In this document: positions 5,829-13,425 of the stretch, piece after piece
How positions within the stretch are numbered: the first letter of the stretch is position 1
Layout of the letters: each line of letters begins with the position of its first letter
Assembly (NCBI GenBank): GCA_964363695.1
Contig: CAYIJI010000005.1
Location: forward strand, 1 to 28,538
Length of the DNA: 28,538 nt
Reading direction: 5' to 3'
DNA from: JAMCZZ01 sp964363695
Lineage (GTDB): Bacteria > Patescibacteriota > UBA1384 > XYA2-FULL-43-10 > 1-14-0-10-43-13
The notes under the pieces: generated by a model
The model's database searches: none
What the model was told of the DNA's origin: nothing
What the model saw: the letters and a program-made list of their open reading frames with translations, nothing else
Made by a program: the position numbers and the translations under genes

Positions 5829-6560
5829 ATGCAAAACATAGAAGATTCATTAAAATCAATCGGTTTGCACTACCGCGAGATACAAGTTTATCTCGCCACG
5901 CTTGAGTTGGGAGAAAGCACCGTCACGCCCATCTCTAAAAAATCCGGTTTTAAGCGGACTTATTGCTATGACATTCTCGAGGAGCTCAAAAGGAAAAAGT
6001 TGGTTGATTACATTGAGAAAGACGGGCGAAGGCGCTATTTTGCCGAAGATCCCAAACGTATCGAAGAGAAGCTAAAAAGCAACTTAACCGGTTTTCAGGA
6101 GCTATTGCCTGAGCTGCGGTCAATTTACAACAAGGCCCCCCAAAAACCAAAGGTAAGGTATTTTGAGGGCAAAGAGGGCATCATCTCGCTGTACGAAGAA
6201 GCTCAAAAAGCGGAGGAATTGCTGGCTATCGGTTCGATCTCATCAATATATCAACATTTGGGCGATTTCTTCGATCAGCATATAGAGCATATCGTCAAAA
6301 AGAAGATGAAAATAAGAGAACTCATCGTCCACGAAGAAACATCTCCGGAATACATCAAGCACTACAAAAAACCCCTTCAAGAGGCGAGGTACTTGCCGAA
6401 AGGGATAAATATAACAACGGATATGATGATATTCGCCAACAAACTGGCCATGATCTCATACGAAGGCGACCTGCATGCCGTAGTGGTGGAAAGCTCAAGC
6501 ATCGTCGACACCCAAAAAGCACTCTTTGAGATGATTTGGAATCAAGCAGAGAGAATATAA
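5829..6560 (+). CDS. TrmB-family transcriptional regulator
   Basis: Predicted DNA-binding regulator. Residues about 5-75 form a winged helix of the TrmB type (IGLHYREIQVYLATLELGES, then ISKKSGFKRTYCYDILEELKRKKLV, then a basic wing KDGRRRYFAE). A helical linker leads to an effector-sensing region (about 105-243, beginning VRYFEGKEGIISLYEEA). Family members often sense sugars, but no ligand can be assigned. I prefer ATG 5829: the upstream in-frame ATG 5808 lies inside a dispersed repeat, and the shorter start leaves the usual short lead-in to the HTH. Neither has a clear ribosome-binding site. A perfect 38-bp palindrome follows the stop and could be its own binding site. Confidence 0.85.
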   Translation: MQNIEDSLKSIGLHYREIQVYLATLELGESTVTPISKKSGFKRTYCYDILEELKRKKLVDYIEKDGRRRYFAEDPKRIEEKLKSNLTGFQELLPELRSIYNKAPQKPKVRYFEGKEGIISLYEEAQKAEELLAIGSISSIYQHLGDFFDQHIEHIVKKKMKIRELIVHEETSPEYIKHYKKPLQEARYLPKGINITTDMMIFANKLAMISYEGDLHAVVVESSSIVDTQKALFEMIWNQAERI

Positions 6561-6568
6561 CAAAGAAG

Positions 6569-6606
6569 TGTCTAAGAAATGAAACGATCGTTTCATTTCT
6601 TAGACA
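6569..6606. repeat. Perfect 38-bp palindrome without loop
   Basis: The half-site TGTCTAAGAAATGAAACGA (6569-6587) is followed directly by its exact reverse complement (6588-6606). It begins 8 nt after the TrmB-like stop codon. No T run follows on the plus strand and a separate terminator lies 40 nt on, so an operator or a long hairpin stabilising the mRNA end are both possible. Confidence 0.9.
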
Positions 6607-6642
6607 AATAGATTACGATTAATTATCCTTAATGTTTATATT

Positions 6643-6675
6643 AAAAATGCCCGATCGGAATGAAGGGCATTTTTT
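6643..6675. terminator. Bidirectional terminator between trmB-like gene and rplS
   Basis: AAAAATGCCC (6643-6652) pairs with GGGCATTTTT across a 12-nt loop, with T runs on both strands. It serves the two convergent genes. Confidence 0.8.
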
Positions 6676-6748
6676 ATATTTCATCTTATGAATAGTTCTC
6701 TACTTCGCTCGAACAATAAATTGCTTACTAGCTTATACGCTTACCTGC

Positions 6749-7246
6749 TTACTGCTTAATCCTGTCGCCTGCCAAAGCTTTGGCTTTTTGCTCTAGTTCT
6801 TCCTCTTCGGCTTTTTTCTTTGCTTCAGCTGTTGCTGCTTCTTTGGCCTTCTCTTCGGCAATTCTCTTTAGTTCATCCTCTGCTGCACTCTCTTCCCAAA
6901 CTTTGTGGTCGCGGTTTAGTTCTTTCAAACGCGCATTCTTACCGGTTAACTCTCTCATATAATATAGTTTGCTTCTTCGGACCTTTGATTGCTTTACTCT
7001 CTCAACCTTAACAATTCTTGGACTGTGGATTGGGAATACTCTTTCAACGCCAATTCCAAATGATTCTTTTCTGGCTGTAAAAGTTCCGTCAAGCCCTTTG
7101 CCGTGTTTGGTTGCAATCACAAGACCTTCAAAAATCTGGATTCTTTCTTTGCCGCCTTCTTTGACTTTAATGTGAACTTTAACAGTATCGCCCGATTTAA
7201 TTTCAGGCACATTCTTTTTTGTATATTGTTCTAAAATTTTTTCCAT
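6749..7246 (-). CDS. rplS: 50S ribosomal protein L19
   Basis: L19 lies at the 30S-50S interface of the ribosome. The canonical core occupies residues 1-115: IKSGDTVKVHIKVKEGGKERIQIFEGLVIA, then ERVFPIHSPRIVKVERVKQSKVRRSKLYYMREL with the basic RNA-binding run. Residues about 116-165 add a Glu/Lys/Ala-rich helical tail (EEKAKEAATAEAKKKAEEEELEQKAKAL), as seen in many CPR L19 proteins. GGAA lies 6 nt before ATG 7246. It is the downstream member of a same-strand ribosomal pair with rpmA but is separated from it by 245 nt; the usual rimM/trmD neighbours are absent. Confidence 0.96.
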   Translation of the reverse strand: MEKILEQYTKKNVPEIKSGDTVKVHIKVKEGGKERIQIFEGLVIATKHGKGLDGTFTARKESFGIGVERVFPIHSPRIVKVERVKQSKVRRSKLYYMRELTGKNARLKELNRDHKVWEESAAEDELKRIAEEKAKEAATAEAKKKAEEEELEQKAKALAGDRIKQ

Positions 7247-7491
7247 AATGTTTCCAATGTAATTATCTCTCTGATCTTTTCACTGATTATCACTGATTTG
7301 CATATATATGTTTATTATTGATTCTAGACTCTTGAAACTGGAAGCTTGATCTTGAGGTTGGAAGGTTGAAGTTCGAATGTCTAGCTTCTAATTTCAAATT
7401 CTAATTTCTAGCATCTAGTGTCAAGCATCAATTGATTTTTACTTTAATATTATCTGTGCCTATCTGTGAATTGATCAGTGGGCTAATTTCC
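7247..7491. other. Non-coding gap between rpmA and rplS
   Basis: Low-complexity, internally repetitive DNA: variants of TCTAATTTC/AAATTCTAATTTCTAGC and CACTGATTATCACTGATTTG. No supported ORF, RNA gene, terminator or promoter was found. Confidence 0.6.
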
Positions 7492-7779
7492 TTATTTATT
7501 TGCAATTGGTTCCACATCAACAAACATTCTCTTGTCTTTGTTGCCGTTGAAAGCGGTAACTTTCTTTTCTTGAAACTTAACGAGACCTGAAATCATTGCA
7601 AAAAGAGTGTCGTCTTTTACTACGCCGACATTCTTGCCTGGCTGATATTTAGTTACGCGTTGACGAATGATGATGCCGCCTGCGGTAACCAGCTGATCGC
7701 CAAAAATTTTAACGCCTAAGCGTTGTGCTGCTGAATCTCTACCTAACCTTGTGCTACCCGCGGCTTTTTTATGAGCCAT
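7492..7779 (-). CDS. rpmA: 50S ribosomal protein L27
   Basis: L27 reaches towards the peptidyl-transferase centre with its N-terminal tail. The 95-aa protein has the family pattern MAHKKAAGSTRLGRDSAAQRLGVKIFGDQLVTAGGIIIRQR in order, then TKYQPGKNVGVVKDDTLFA and a C-terminal strand VFVDVEP-like (MFVDVEPIANK). The second position of the usual KKAGGS is Ala. There is no N-terminal cleavable extension of the Firmicutes type. The usual upstream partner rplU is not present in this window. The ribosome-binding site is weak. Confidence 0.96.
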   Translation of the reverse strand: MAHKKAAGSTRLGRDSAAQRLGVKIFGDQLVTAGGIIIRQRVTKYQPGKNVGVVKDDTLFAMISGLVKFQEKKVTAFNGNKDKRMFVDVEPIANK

Positions 7780-7850
7780 ATCAACTCACTTTCGTTCGTA
7801 ATTTTCAATTTAAAATTTTTAATTTAAAATGAATGTTTAATATTTTAATT

Positions 7851-9194
7851 TTAAATTTGCTCTAGTTTGAGAAGAACTATTTCTCTTTTTACGACTTGGT
7901 AGTCTCTACCATAAGTCATAGATTGACGTATTTGAGTATAGCCTAATTCCCTAATTTCGTCAACACTTTCCCTAAAGAGACTAAATCTCCTTCCCTCAAC
8001 TGTTTCAACAAGAGGAAAGACAATACAAATTGCTAATTCCCTATCGCCTGCCGCTAATTGCTTAATATTCTTCAGGAAATTAATATAAAGTTCTTTAATC
8101 TTCAAATACTCCCCCGTTGCGGCATTATAGGTAGGCTTAAATTTCTTTGGCTCGCCCAAAAATGGCTCGGTTACAAAAACCAAGTTTTTGTAACCAGTTA
8201 TCAGTTCACAGTTATCAGTTGTCAGTTTTTTAATATATTCTTCACTGGTTGCATCCGCATGGAAAGCTGTTATCTGTATTCTGTTATCTGTATTCTGATT
8301 TTTTAGCCATTCTAAGTTGGCTTTTGTATCTTCTACAGCTTTTTCTGAAATATCAGATCCAACAACATCATATCCCAGCATTAGCCCTTCCATTAAGATA
8401 TTGCCTGAACCACAGAAAGGATCGAAAAACAAAGTCCTACTCTCGTCATCCTGAGGCACAGCCGAAGGATCTAGCGGAGCGTTGCTCCTAGATTCTTCGC
8501 TACCGCTCAGAATGACATCTTGCTTTGAGATTTCGCCGAGAGCGAGATTAATCATCATTCTCGCCAGCTTTGGCGGCAACATTCCTGAAAACTTATCAGC
8601 AGCAGGCTTACCATAATCTCTCTTAGACCACTCTTCGGGATTATTGAGAGCTATCATAACCCCGATCGAATCGTCAAAAAGCCCAAATTCAATTCCTTTT
8701 GTTAAAAGATTATTTTTAAGAGATAAAATAGAACTAAGTTCAGACGAATCTCTCGATTCAACATACCTTAAACTAAAATCACCTTTGAGCTGTTTTTTGG
8801 CCGTTAAGGCAATCAAGTTAATATTTTGCCTAGAGAACCCTCTGCCAAAATATGAAATAGCAAAATTTATCTTTCCCTCGCTGTCAGTTTTGCGAGCTCG
8901 AAATATCGATGCGATCTGAGAAGTGATGTCTTTATCGATTCGACCCTCTAGTTTATAAATCTTTATAGTGCCGGCCAAAGCATCCATCACCCTCTCAGCA
9001 TCACTTATTGTGAAATTGTCAATATTGGCAAAGACCTGATTAGCAGTTATTTTATATATGCTAGGTTTCAAAACCCTGCCTGCCGGCAGGCAGGAAAAAT
9101 CAAATCGAGTTAGCACCGACTTAAGTTCCTCTAAGGCAATTTCTTGTTCTCTCCCTAAAACAAAAACAAAACTATTTTTGAATTGATTATCCAT
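7851..9194 (-). CDS. TRM11-like RNA (guanine-N2) methyltransferase carrying repeat-derived peptides
   Basis: Predicted SAM-dependent methylase of the UPF0020/TRM11 group, which methylates tRNA guanines. The N-terminal part (FVFVLGREQEIALEELKSVL, residues 9-28) resembles TRM11 RNA-binding domains. The methylase motif I is DPFCGSG (258-264) and motif IV is TEPFLG (342-347) instead of DPPYG. I start at ATG 9194: the longer frame to 9356 is only repeat translated as SRLRGNDG and similar. Inside the gene, residues 34-40 (CLPAGR) come from the 20-bp palindrome, 227-250 from a 72-bp palindromic repeat, and two further stretches between motifs I and IV from CTGTTATCTG-type repeats. All keep the frame, so the gene may still be functional. 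Confidence 0.8.
   Translation of the reverse strand: MDNQFKNSFVFVLGREQEIALEELKSVLTRFDFSCLPAGRVLKPSIYKITANQVFANIDNFTISDAERVMDALAGTIKIYKLEGRIDKDITSQIASIFRARKTDSEGKINFAISYFGRGFSRQNINLIALTAKKQLKGDFSLRYVESRDSSELSSILSLKNNLLTKGIEFGLFDDSIGVMIALNNPEEWSKRDYGKPAADKFSGMLPPKLARMMINLALGEISKQDVILSGSEESRSNAPLDPSAVPQDDESRTLFFDPFCGSGNILMEGLMLGYDVVGSDISEKAVEDTKANLEWLKNQNTDNRIQITAFHADATSEEYIKKLTTDNCELITGYKNLVFVTEPFLGEPKKFKPTYNAATGEYLKIKELYINFLKNIKQLAAGDRELAICIVFPLVETVEGRRFSLFRESVDEIRELGYTQIRQSMTYGRDYQVVKREIVLLKLEQI
8195..8300 (-). repeat. Two CTGTTATCTG/CAGTTATCAG repeats inside the methylase gene
   Basis: 8195-8225 and 8267-8300 consist of CAGTTATCAGTT and CTGTTATCTGTATT units. They encode TTDNCELITG and QNTDNRIQIT between methylase motifs I and IV. 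Related strings occur between genes at 19051-19126 and 27168-27201. Confidence 0.65.
8445..8516. repeat. 72-bp palindromic repeat inserted in frame in the methylase gene
   Basis: The ends GTCATCCTGAG and CTCAGAATGAC are near-inverted, and inner arms GAAGGATCTAG/CTAGATTCTTC and GGAGC/GCTCC extend the palindrome to the centre. Seventy-two is a multiple of three, and the encoded 24 residues lie just before methylase motif I. Confidence 0.8.
9075..9094. repeat. 20-bp palindrome in coding sequence
   Basis: CCTGCCTGCCGGCAGGCAGG, perfect palindrome, translated as CLPAGR near the N-terminus of the methylase. Other copies are at 5756, 20497 and 22512. Confidence 0.9.
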
Positions 9195-9257
9195 TTGAAT
9201 GTTACTATAACAGATATTGAATAAAAAGTCACGGCATGGGTTGTTAAACCATTTGCC

Positions 9258-9281
9258 GTCATTCCCGCGAAGGCGGGAATC
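9258..9281. repeat. GTCATTCCCG/CGGGAATC hairpin repeat
   Basis: Same family as 5789-5812, 16871-16894, 19429-19452 and, more diverged, 25315-25342. In the reverse frame it yields the spurious peptide DSRLRGND at the head of the over-long methylase frame. Confidence 0.85.
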
Positions 9282-9343
9282 TAGGAGTTGCGATGCCATA
9301 CTTCTGGACTGGATCCCAGATCTCACGCTTACAGTCTGGGATG

Positions 9344-9546
9344 AGTAACTGCTCACTCACAGCTGTCATTTCGACTCCTCAGCCTTGTCCAAAGGGTGGA
9401 GAAATCTTAAAAATAGATTGAATTACTATTAGAAGATCCCTCCACTTCGGTCGGGATGACAAAGTAAATGGTCGGGATGACAAAGTAAATGGTCGGGATG
9501 ACATAATTATTGGTCGGGATGACACAGGGGCGAGTGAGCAGTTACT
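9344..9546. mobile_element. 203-bp MITE-like element with 15-bp inverted ends
   Basis: AGTAACTGCTCACTC (9344-9358) and GAGTGAGCAGTTACT (9532-9546) are perfect terminal inverted repeats. Both ends are flanked by the direct repeat GGGATG (9338-9343 and 9547-9552). Joining the flanks restores a repeat arm, GTCTGGGATGACGATCC, of the same family as 4900-4957 and 26065-26092, so an older repeat was split. The interior has no ORF. It carries a TGTCATTTCGAC...GGAGAAATCT repeat and about four tandem copies of a TGGTCGGGATGACAAAGTAAA-like unit (9447-9524). With adjoining repeats it fills the 422-nt gap before dnaE. Confidence 0.7.
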
Positions 9547-9616
9547 GGGATGACGATCCAATGAAAAATGAATAAATTAATGGAAATTGAGAAATGATAA
9601 ATGGAAAATATTTTTT

Positions 9617-12600
9617 ATGAGTGAAACGAATAAAAATTTGGAGTTTGTACATCTCCACACTCACTCTCATTACTCTATGCTTGATGGTATGGGTAAGCTT
9701 CCTGATCTTGTCGCCAAAGCTAAAGCAGACAATCAGCCAGCTTTAGCATTAACTGATCATGGAGTTATGCATGGCGCCGTTGAGTTCTACGAAATATGCG
9801 AGAAGGAAGGAATAAAGCCGATTATCGGCTGTGAGGTTTATATTGCCCCGCGAACACTAAAGGATAAAGTGCCTAGAACTGATGTGCATCCCTATCATTT
9901 AATTCTTCTAGCTAAGAATGAAGAGGGTTACAAAAACCTAATCAAACTAACAACCATCGCCCACCTTGAAGGTTTCTACTATAAGCCACGAATCGACAAA
10001 ATTGTTCTGAAAAAATATTCTAAAGGCTTAATCGCCTCTTCTGCCTGCGTTCAAGGCGAAATTGCTCGGAAAGCTTTGGAAAGTATTGAGAAAGGCAGGG
10101 AGGCAGTAAAAGAATATTTAAGTATTTTCTCAAAAGAAGATTTATACCTCGAAGTTCAAACACATAAAAACGTTCCCGACCAAGAGCCGGCTAATAAATT
10201 GATTTTTCAACTAGCCGAAGAGTTTGGCTTAAAAGTAATCGCCACAAACGACATTCACTATGTAAATTCCGACGATGCCATTGCCCAAGACGCCTTGATC
10301 TGTCTCCAAACTTCAAGGACAATGAATGAATCCAATCGCCTTTCAATGAGAGATGACGACTATTCTATGCTGACTGCAGAAGTAATAGCAAAAAATTTCC
10401 CCGATAATCCTGAAGTTTTGTCAAACACTCTAGAAATTGCCGAAAAGTGCAATTTAAAATTAGATCTCGGCGGTATTATTATCCCGGACTTCCCCGTACC
10501 GCAAGGTTATAATTTGGACAGTTTTTTCAGAGAAAAGGCTTACCTTGGACTTAACTGGCGATACGGATCCAGTCCGATCAAAAAAGAGGATCTCCCCAAA
10601 GACAGGGAACCAACATTCGAAGAATTAAAAATAGATGAAAGTGTTTGGGATAGATTTAAATATGAATTAGATGTCATTACAAAAATGGGCTATCAGGGCT
10701 ACTTTCTAATCGTTGCCGATTTTATTCAATGGTCTAAAGATCAAAAAATATCCGTCGGGCCGGGCAGAGGCTCCGGCGCGGGTTCAATTATCGCCTACGC
10801 CTTTAATATTACCAATCTAAATCCCCTTGATTACAACCTTCTTTTCGAGCGGTTTTTAAACCCCGATCGTATCTCAATGCCTGACTTCGATACTGACTTT
10901 GCTGACTCAAGGCGGCACGAAGTAATTGAATATGTATCCAAAAAATACGGCAGGGATCATGTCGCTCAGATTATTACTTTCGGAACGATGGCGGCCAGAA
11001 TGGCGGTAAGAGATGTAGGAAGAGTACTTGGCATGAGTTACGGCGAAGTGGACATAATTGCAAAGTTAATTCCTCAGGGAGATACGCTTAAAAAAGCGCT
11101 GGAAAACATCAGCGAGCTAAGAGATATCTATAATAGCAATGCTCAAGTTAAAGAATGTATGGACATTGCCGCCAAACTCGAGGGCGTAGTTCGTCATGCT
11201 TCAATGCATGCTGCCGGCGTTGTGATCTCAAAAGACACCTTAACTGAATACTGCCCTCTTCAAGAAGCGACAAAAGGGGATATTTCTACTGTAACTCAAT
11301 ATTCAATGACCCCGATTGAGCACTTGGGACTTTTGAAATTTGACTTTCTAGGTCTGTCTAACTTAACCATTATTCAAAATGCTGTCAGAATTATTAAAAA
11401 AACCAAAAAAGCAGATTTCGATATTGATGAAATCGATTTTAAAGACAAGGACGCCTATAAATTATTGTCACGAGCCGAAACAACCGGAGTGTTCCAGCTG
11501 GAATCAGATGGCATGAAACGATATCTGAAAGAGCTAAGGCCCTCTGTTTTTGAAGACATTATCGCCATGGTCGCACTTTATCGGCCAGGTCCGATGCAAT
11601 GGATCCAAGAATTCATTGACCGAAAGCACGGAAGAAAACAAGTTACATACGCCCATCCTAAAGCAAAAGCCGCTCTTGAGAATACCTATGGAATTATCGT
11701 CTACCAAGAACAAGTCATGCAGATGTCCAAAGACATGGCTGGCTTTACCGGCGGGCAAGCTGACTCTCTTAGAAAAGCTATTGGCAAGAAAATTAAAGAG
11801 TTGATGGAAAAAATGGGTAAAGAGTTTATTGAAGGCTGTATAAAAAATGATGTTGATAAGTCAATCGCCGAGGATCTTTATGTCGCTATGCAGGATTTTG
11901 CCCAATACGCTTTCAATAAATCTCATGCCGCTTGTTATGCCTATATCGCCTATCAGACTGCATATCTAAAAGCCCACTATCCTCCAGAATTTATGGCAGC
12001 CTTAATGACATCCAACAAAGATGATTTAGACAAACTGGCCATCGATATTGCCGAGTGCGAACGAATGGGAATAAAAGTTCTGCCTCCTTCCATCAATGAA
12101 TCCTTTGAAGATTTTGGTGTGGTAAAAGAAACGGGCAATATTCGCTTTGGCTTGTCCGCTATTAAAAACGTGGGGGTGGCAGTAGCGGAAGATCTCGTTA
12201 AGGAAAGAAAGAAGAGCATTTTTAAGGATTTAAGAGATTTTATTACCCGTCTTGATGGCAAAGTAATAAATAAAAAATCGCTCGAAGCCCTCACTATGGC
12301 TGGCGCACTTGATGACTTGGGAGAAAGAGCAGAAATCCTCTACAATATGGAGCATATCCTTTTGTATGCGACCGCTTATCAGAAAAACCAAAACAGCAGG
12401 CAAACTTCCCTGTTTGGAGGCGTCGACAGCATAGAGATGGCTGAAATTAAACTTGAGAAAACATTGCCAGCCGATAAAAAGCAAAGGCTGTCATGGGAAA
12501 GAGAGCTGCTTGGGATGTATATTTCAGAGCATCCCCTCTCCGGGTTAGGGCATCTATTTGAACCCCACAGAACTCATAAGATCTCCGAGATTAAGGAAAA

Positions 12601-13249
12601 CCTTGAGAACAAATATGTCCGCATAACAGGAATTATTACAACAATTCAAAAGATTCTCACCCGCCAAAATCAGAATATGATTTTCGCCAAGATGGAAGAT
12701 CTGGAAGCCAAAATAGAGGTTTTAGTCTTTCCAAAACTTCTCTTGAATAATGAATCGATTTGGGTTAATGATAAATTAATAGCCGTAGATGGCTTCGTCA
12801 GTTTTAAAGACGGCTCGCCTAAAATTCTTGCCGAAGAGGTATTTGAAATAAACGAGAAAACAATTCTGCCCCCTTTTGTGTCTAGAGAGCAAAAAAGAAG
12901 AAATTTCGGTTCGTATGGTCAGAAAAATAACGGCAATGGCTATTCTTCGAACGGCAGTGAGAAGTCTGGCACTTTTAGTTCTCGGCCTTCGATATCGAAC
13001 AATAATGTTGTTTTTAAAAAACTGGAAAATCTTGAAATTACTGTTCCCGTTGGATCTGACCGTGAAATTCTCTTAGAGGTTAAAGAGGTTCTGATGGCTC
13101 ATATTGGAGAATCTAAAGTGACAATAAAAATTCCCAATGGCGCCGATGTGCATAGGGAAATTGTGATAAAAAACAAAGTTGAAATCAGCCCAATAGTCCT
13201 GCGCAAACTCAAAGAACTGGTAGGAAAAGAGAATGTAACCACTTCATAA
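9617..13249 (+). CDS. dnaE: DNA polymerase III subunit alpha
   Basis: Catalytic subunit of the replicative polymerase (C-family, DnaE type). Domains in order: PHP domain beginning HLHTHSHYSMLDG (about residue 12); polymerase core with VGPGRGSGAGSIIAY, and PDFDTDF at 422-428 holding the catalytic Asp pair, the third acid being in LLKFDFLGL (about 573-581); fingers and tandem helix-hairpin-helix region; an OB fold (YVRITGIITTIQKILTRQNQ...MEDLEAKIEVLVFP, about 1000-1040); a Gly/Asn/Ser-rich linker; and a conserved C-terminal domain. Length is 1210 aa, normal for DnaE1. I chose ATG 9617; an in-frame TTG at 9587 adds ten residues from repeat-like sequence. Neither start has a strong ribosome-binding site. 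No truncation is seen. Confidence 0.97.
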   Translation: MSETNKNLEFVHLHTHSHYSMLDGMGKLPDLVAKAKADNQPALALTDHGVMHGAVEFYEICEKEGIKPIIGCEVYIAPRTLKDKVPRTDVHPYHLILLAKNEEGYKNLIKLTTIAHLEGFYYKPRIDKIVLKKYSKGLIASSACVQGEIARKALESIEKGREAVKEYLSIFSKEDLYLEVQTHKNVPDQEPANKLIFQLAEEFGLKVIATNDIHYVNSDDAIAQDALICLQTSRTMNESNRLSMRDDDYSMLTAEVIAKNFPDNPEVLSNTLEIAEKCNLKLDLGGIIIPDFPVPQGYNLDSFFREKAYLGLNWRYGSSPIKKEDLPKDREPTFEELKIDESVWDRFKYELDVITKMGYQGYFLIVADFIQWSKDQKISVGPGRGSGAGSIIAYAFNITNLNPLDYNLLFERFLNPDRISMPDFDTDFADSRRHEVIEYVSKKYGRDHVAQIITFGTMAARMAVRDVGRVLGMSYGEVDIIAKLIPQGDTLKKALENISELRDIYNSNAQVKECMDIAAKLEGVVRHASMHAAGVVISKDTLTEYCPLQEATKGDISTVTQYSMTPIEHLGLLKFDFLGLSNLTIIQNAVRIIKKTKKADFDIDEIDFKDKDAYKLLSRAETTGVFQLESDGMKRYLKELRPSVFEDIIAMVALYRPGPMQWIQEFIDRKHGRKQVTYAHPKAKAALENTYGIIVYQEQVMQMSKDMAGFTGGQADSLRKAIGKKIKELMEKMGKEFIEGCIKNDVDKSIAEDLYVAMQDFAQYAFNKSHAACYAYIAYQTAYLKAHYPPEFMAALMTSNKDDLDKLAIDIAECERMGIKVLPPSINESFEDFGVVKETGNIRFGLSAIKNVGVAVAEDLVKERKKSIFKDLRDFITRLDGKVINKKSLEALTMAGALDDLGERAEILYNMEHILLYATAYQKNQNSRQTSLFGGVDSIEMAEIKLEKTLPADKKQRLSWERELLGMYISEHPLSGLGHLFEPHRTHKISEIKENLENKYVRITGIITTIQKILTRQNQNMIFAKMEDLEAKIEVLVFPKLLLNNESIWVNDKLIAVDGFVSFKDGSPKILAEEVFEINEKTILPPFVSREQKRRNFGSYGQKNNGNGYSSNGSEKSGTFSSRPSISNNNVVFKKLENLEITVPVGSDREILLEVKEVLMAHIGESKVTIKIPNGADVHREIVIKNKVEISPIVLRKLKELVGKENVTTS

Positions 13250-13304
13250 ATATAATCACCAAATTATCATCTCTGCTTGCCACTATTCAAATGTGATAAT
13301 TTTC

Positions 13305-13323
13305 TAGCATATGCTACTTTTTT
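13305..13323 (+). terminator. Probable terminator of dnaE
   Basis: TAGCATATGCTA (13305-13316), a short palindrome, is followed by C and six T. Just upstream AAATTATCA and TGATAATTT can form an additional stem. The stem is AT-rich, so strength is uncertain. Confidence 0.45.
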
Positions 13324-13360
13324 ATCATTAATTTATTGTTTGTATATTTCTCGCCTTGAT

Positions 13361-13376
13361 TCCGCCAGCTGGCGGA
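13361..13376. repeat. 16-bp palindrome TCCGCCAGCTGGCGGA
   Basis: It lies inside a CTCGCCTTG...CCAATAGCTCGAAATGAC repeat whose relative at 22585-22630 has a short unrelated spacer in its place. A second copy is at 21182-21197. Confidence 0.8.
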
Positions 13377-13425
13377 CCAATAGCTCGAAATGACAATTTA
13401 AGAGGTGTGTAGACTTTTTTATATT

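Noticed and set aside
9195..9356. N-terminal 54 residues of the methylase frame from GTG 9356
   Set aside because: The sequence is repeat-derived (SRLRGNDG) and partly inside the mobile element end; family alignment begins at MDNQFKNSFVFVLGR.
9447..9524. Tandem TGGTCGGGATGAC units as a CRISPR-like array
   Set aside because: Spacers of 8-11 nt are nearly identical, repeats are too short, and no cas gene is present; it is a tandem repeat.
9379..9561. 60-codon open frame on the minus strand with repeated SSRPFTL peptides
   Set aside because: It is a translation of the tandem TGGTCGGGATGAC units inside the MITE-like element; no ribosome-binding site and no coding character.
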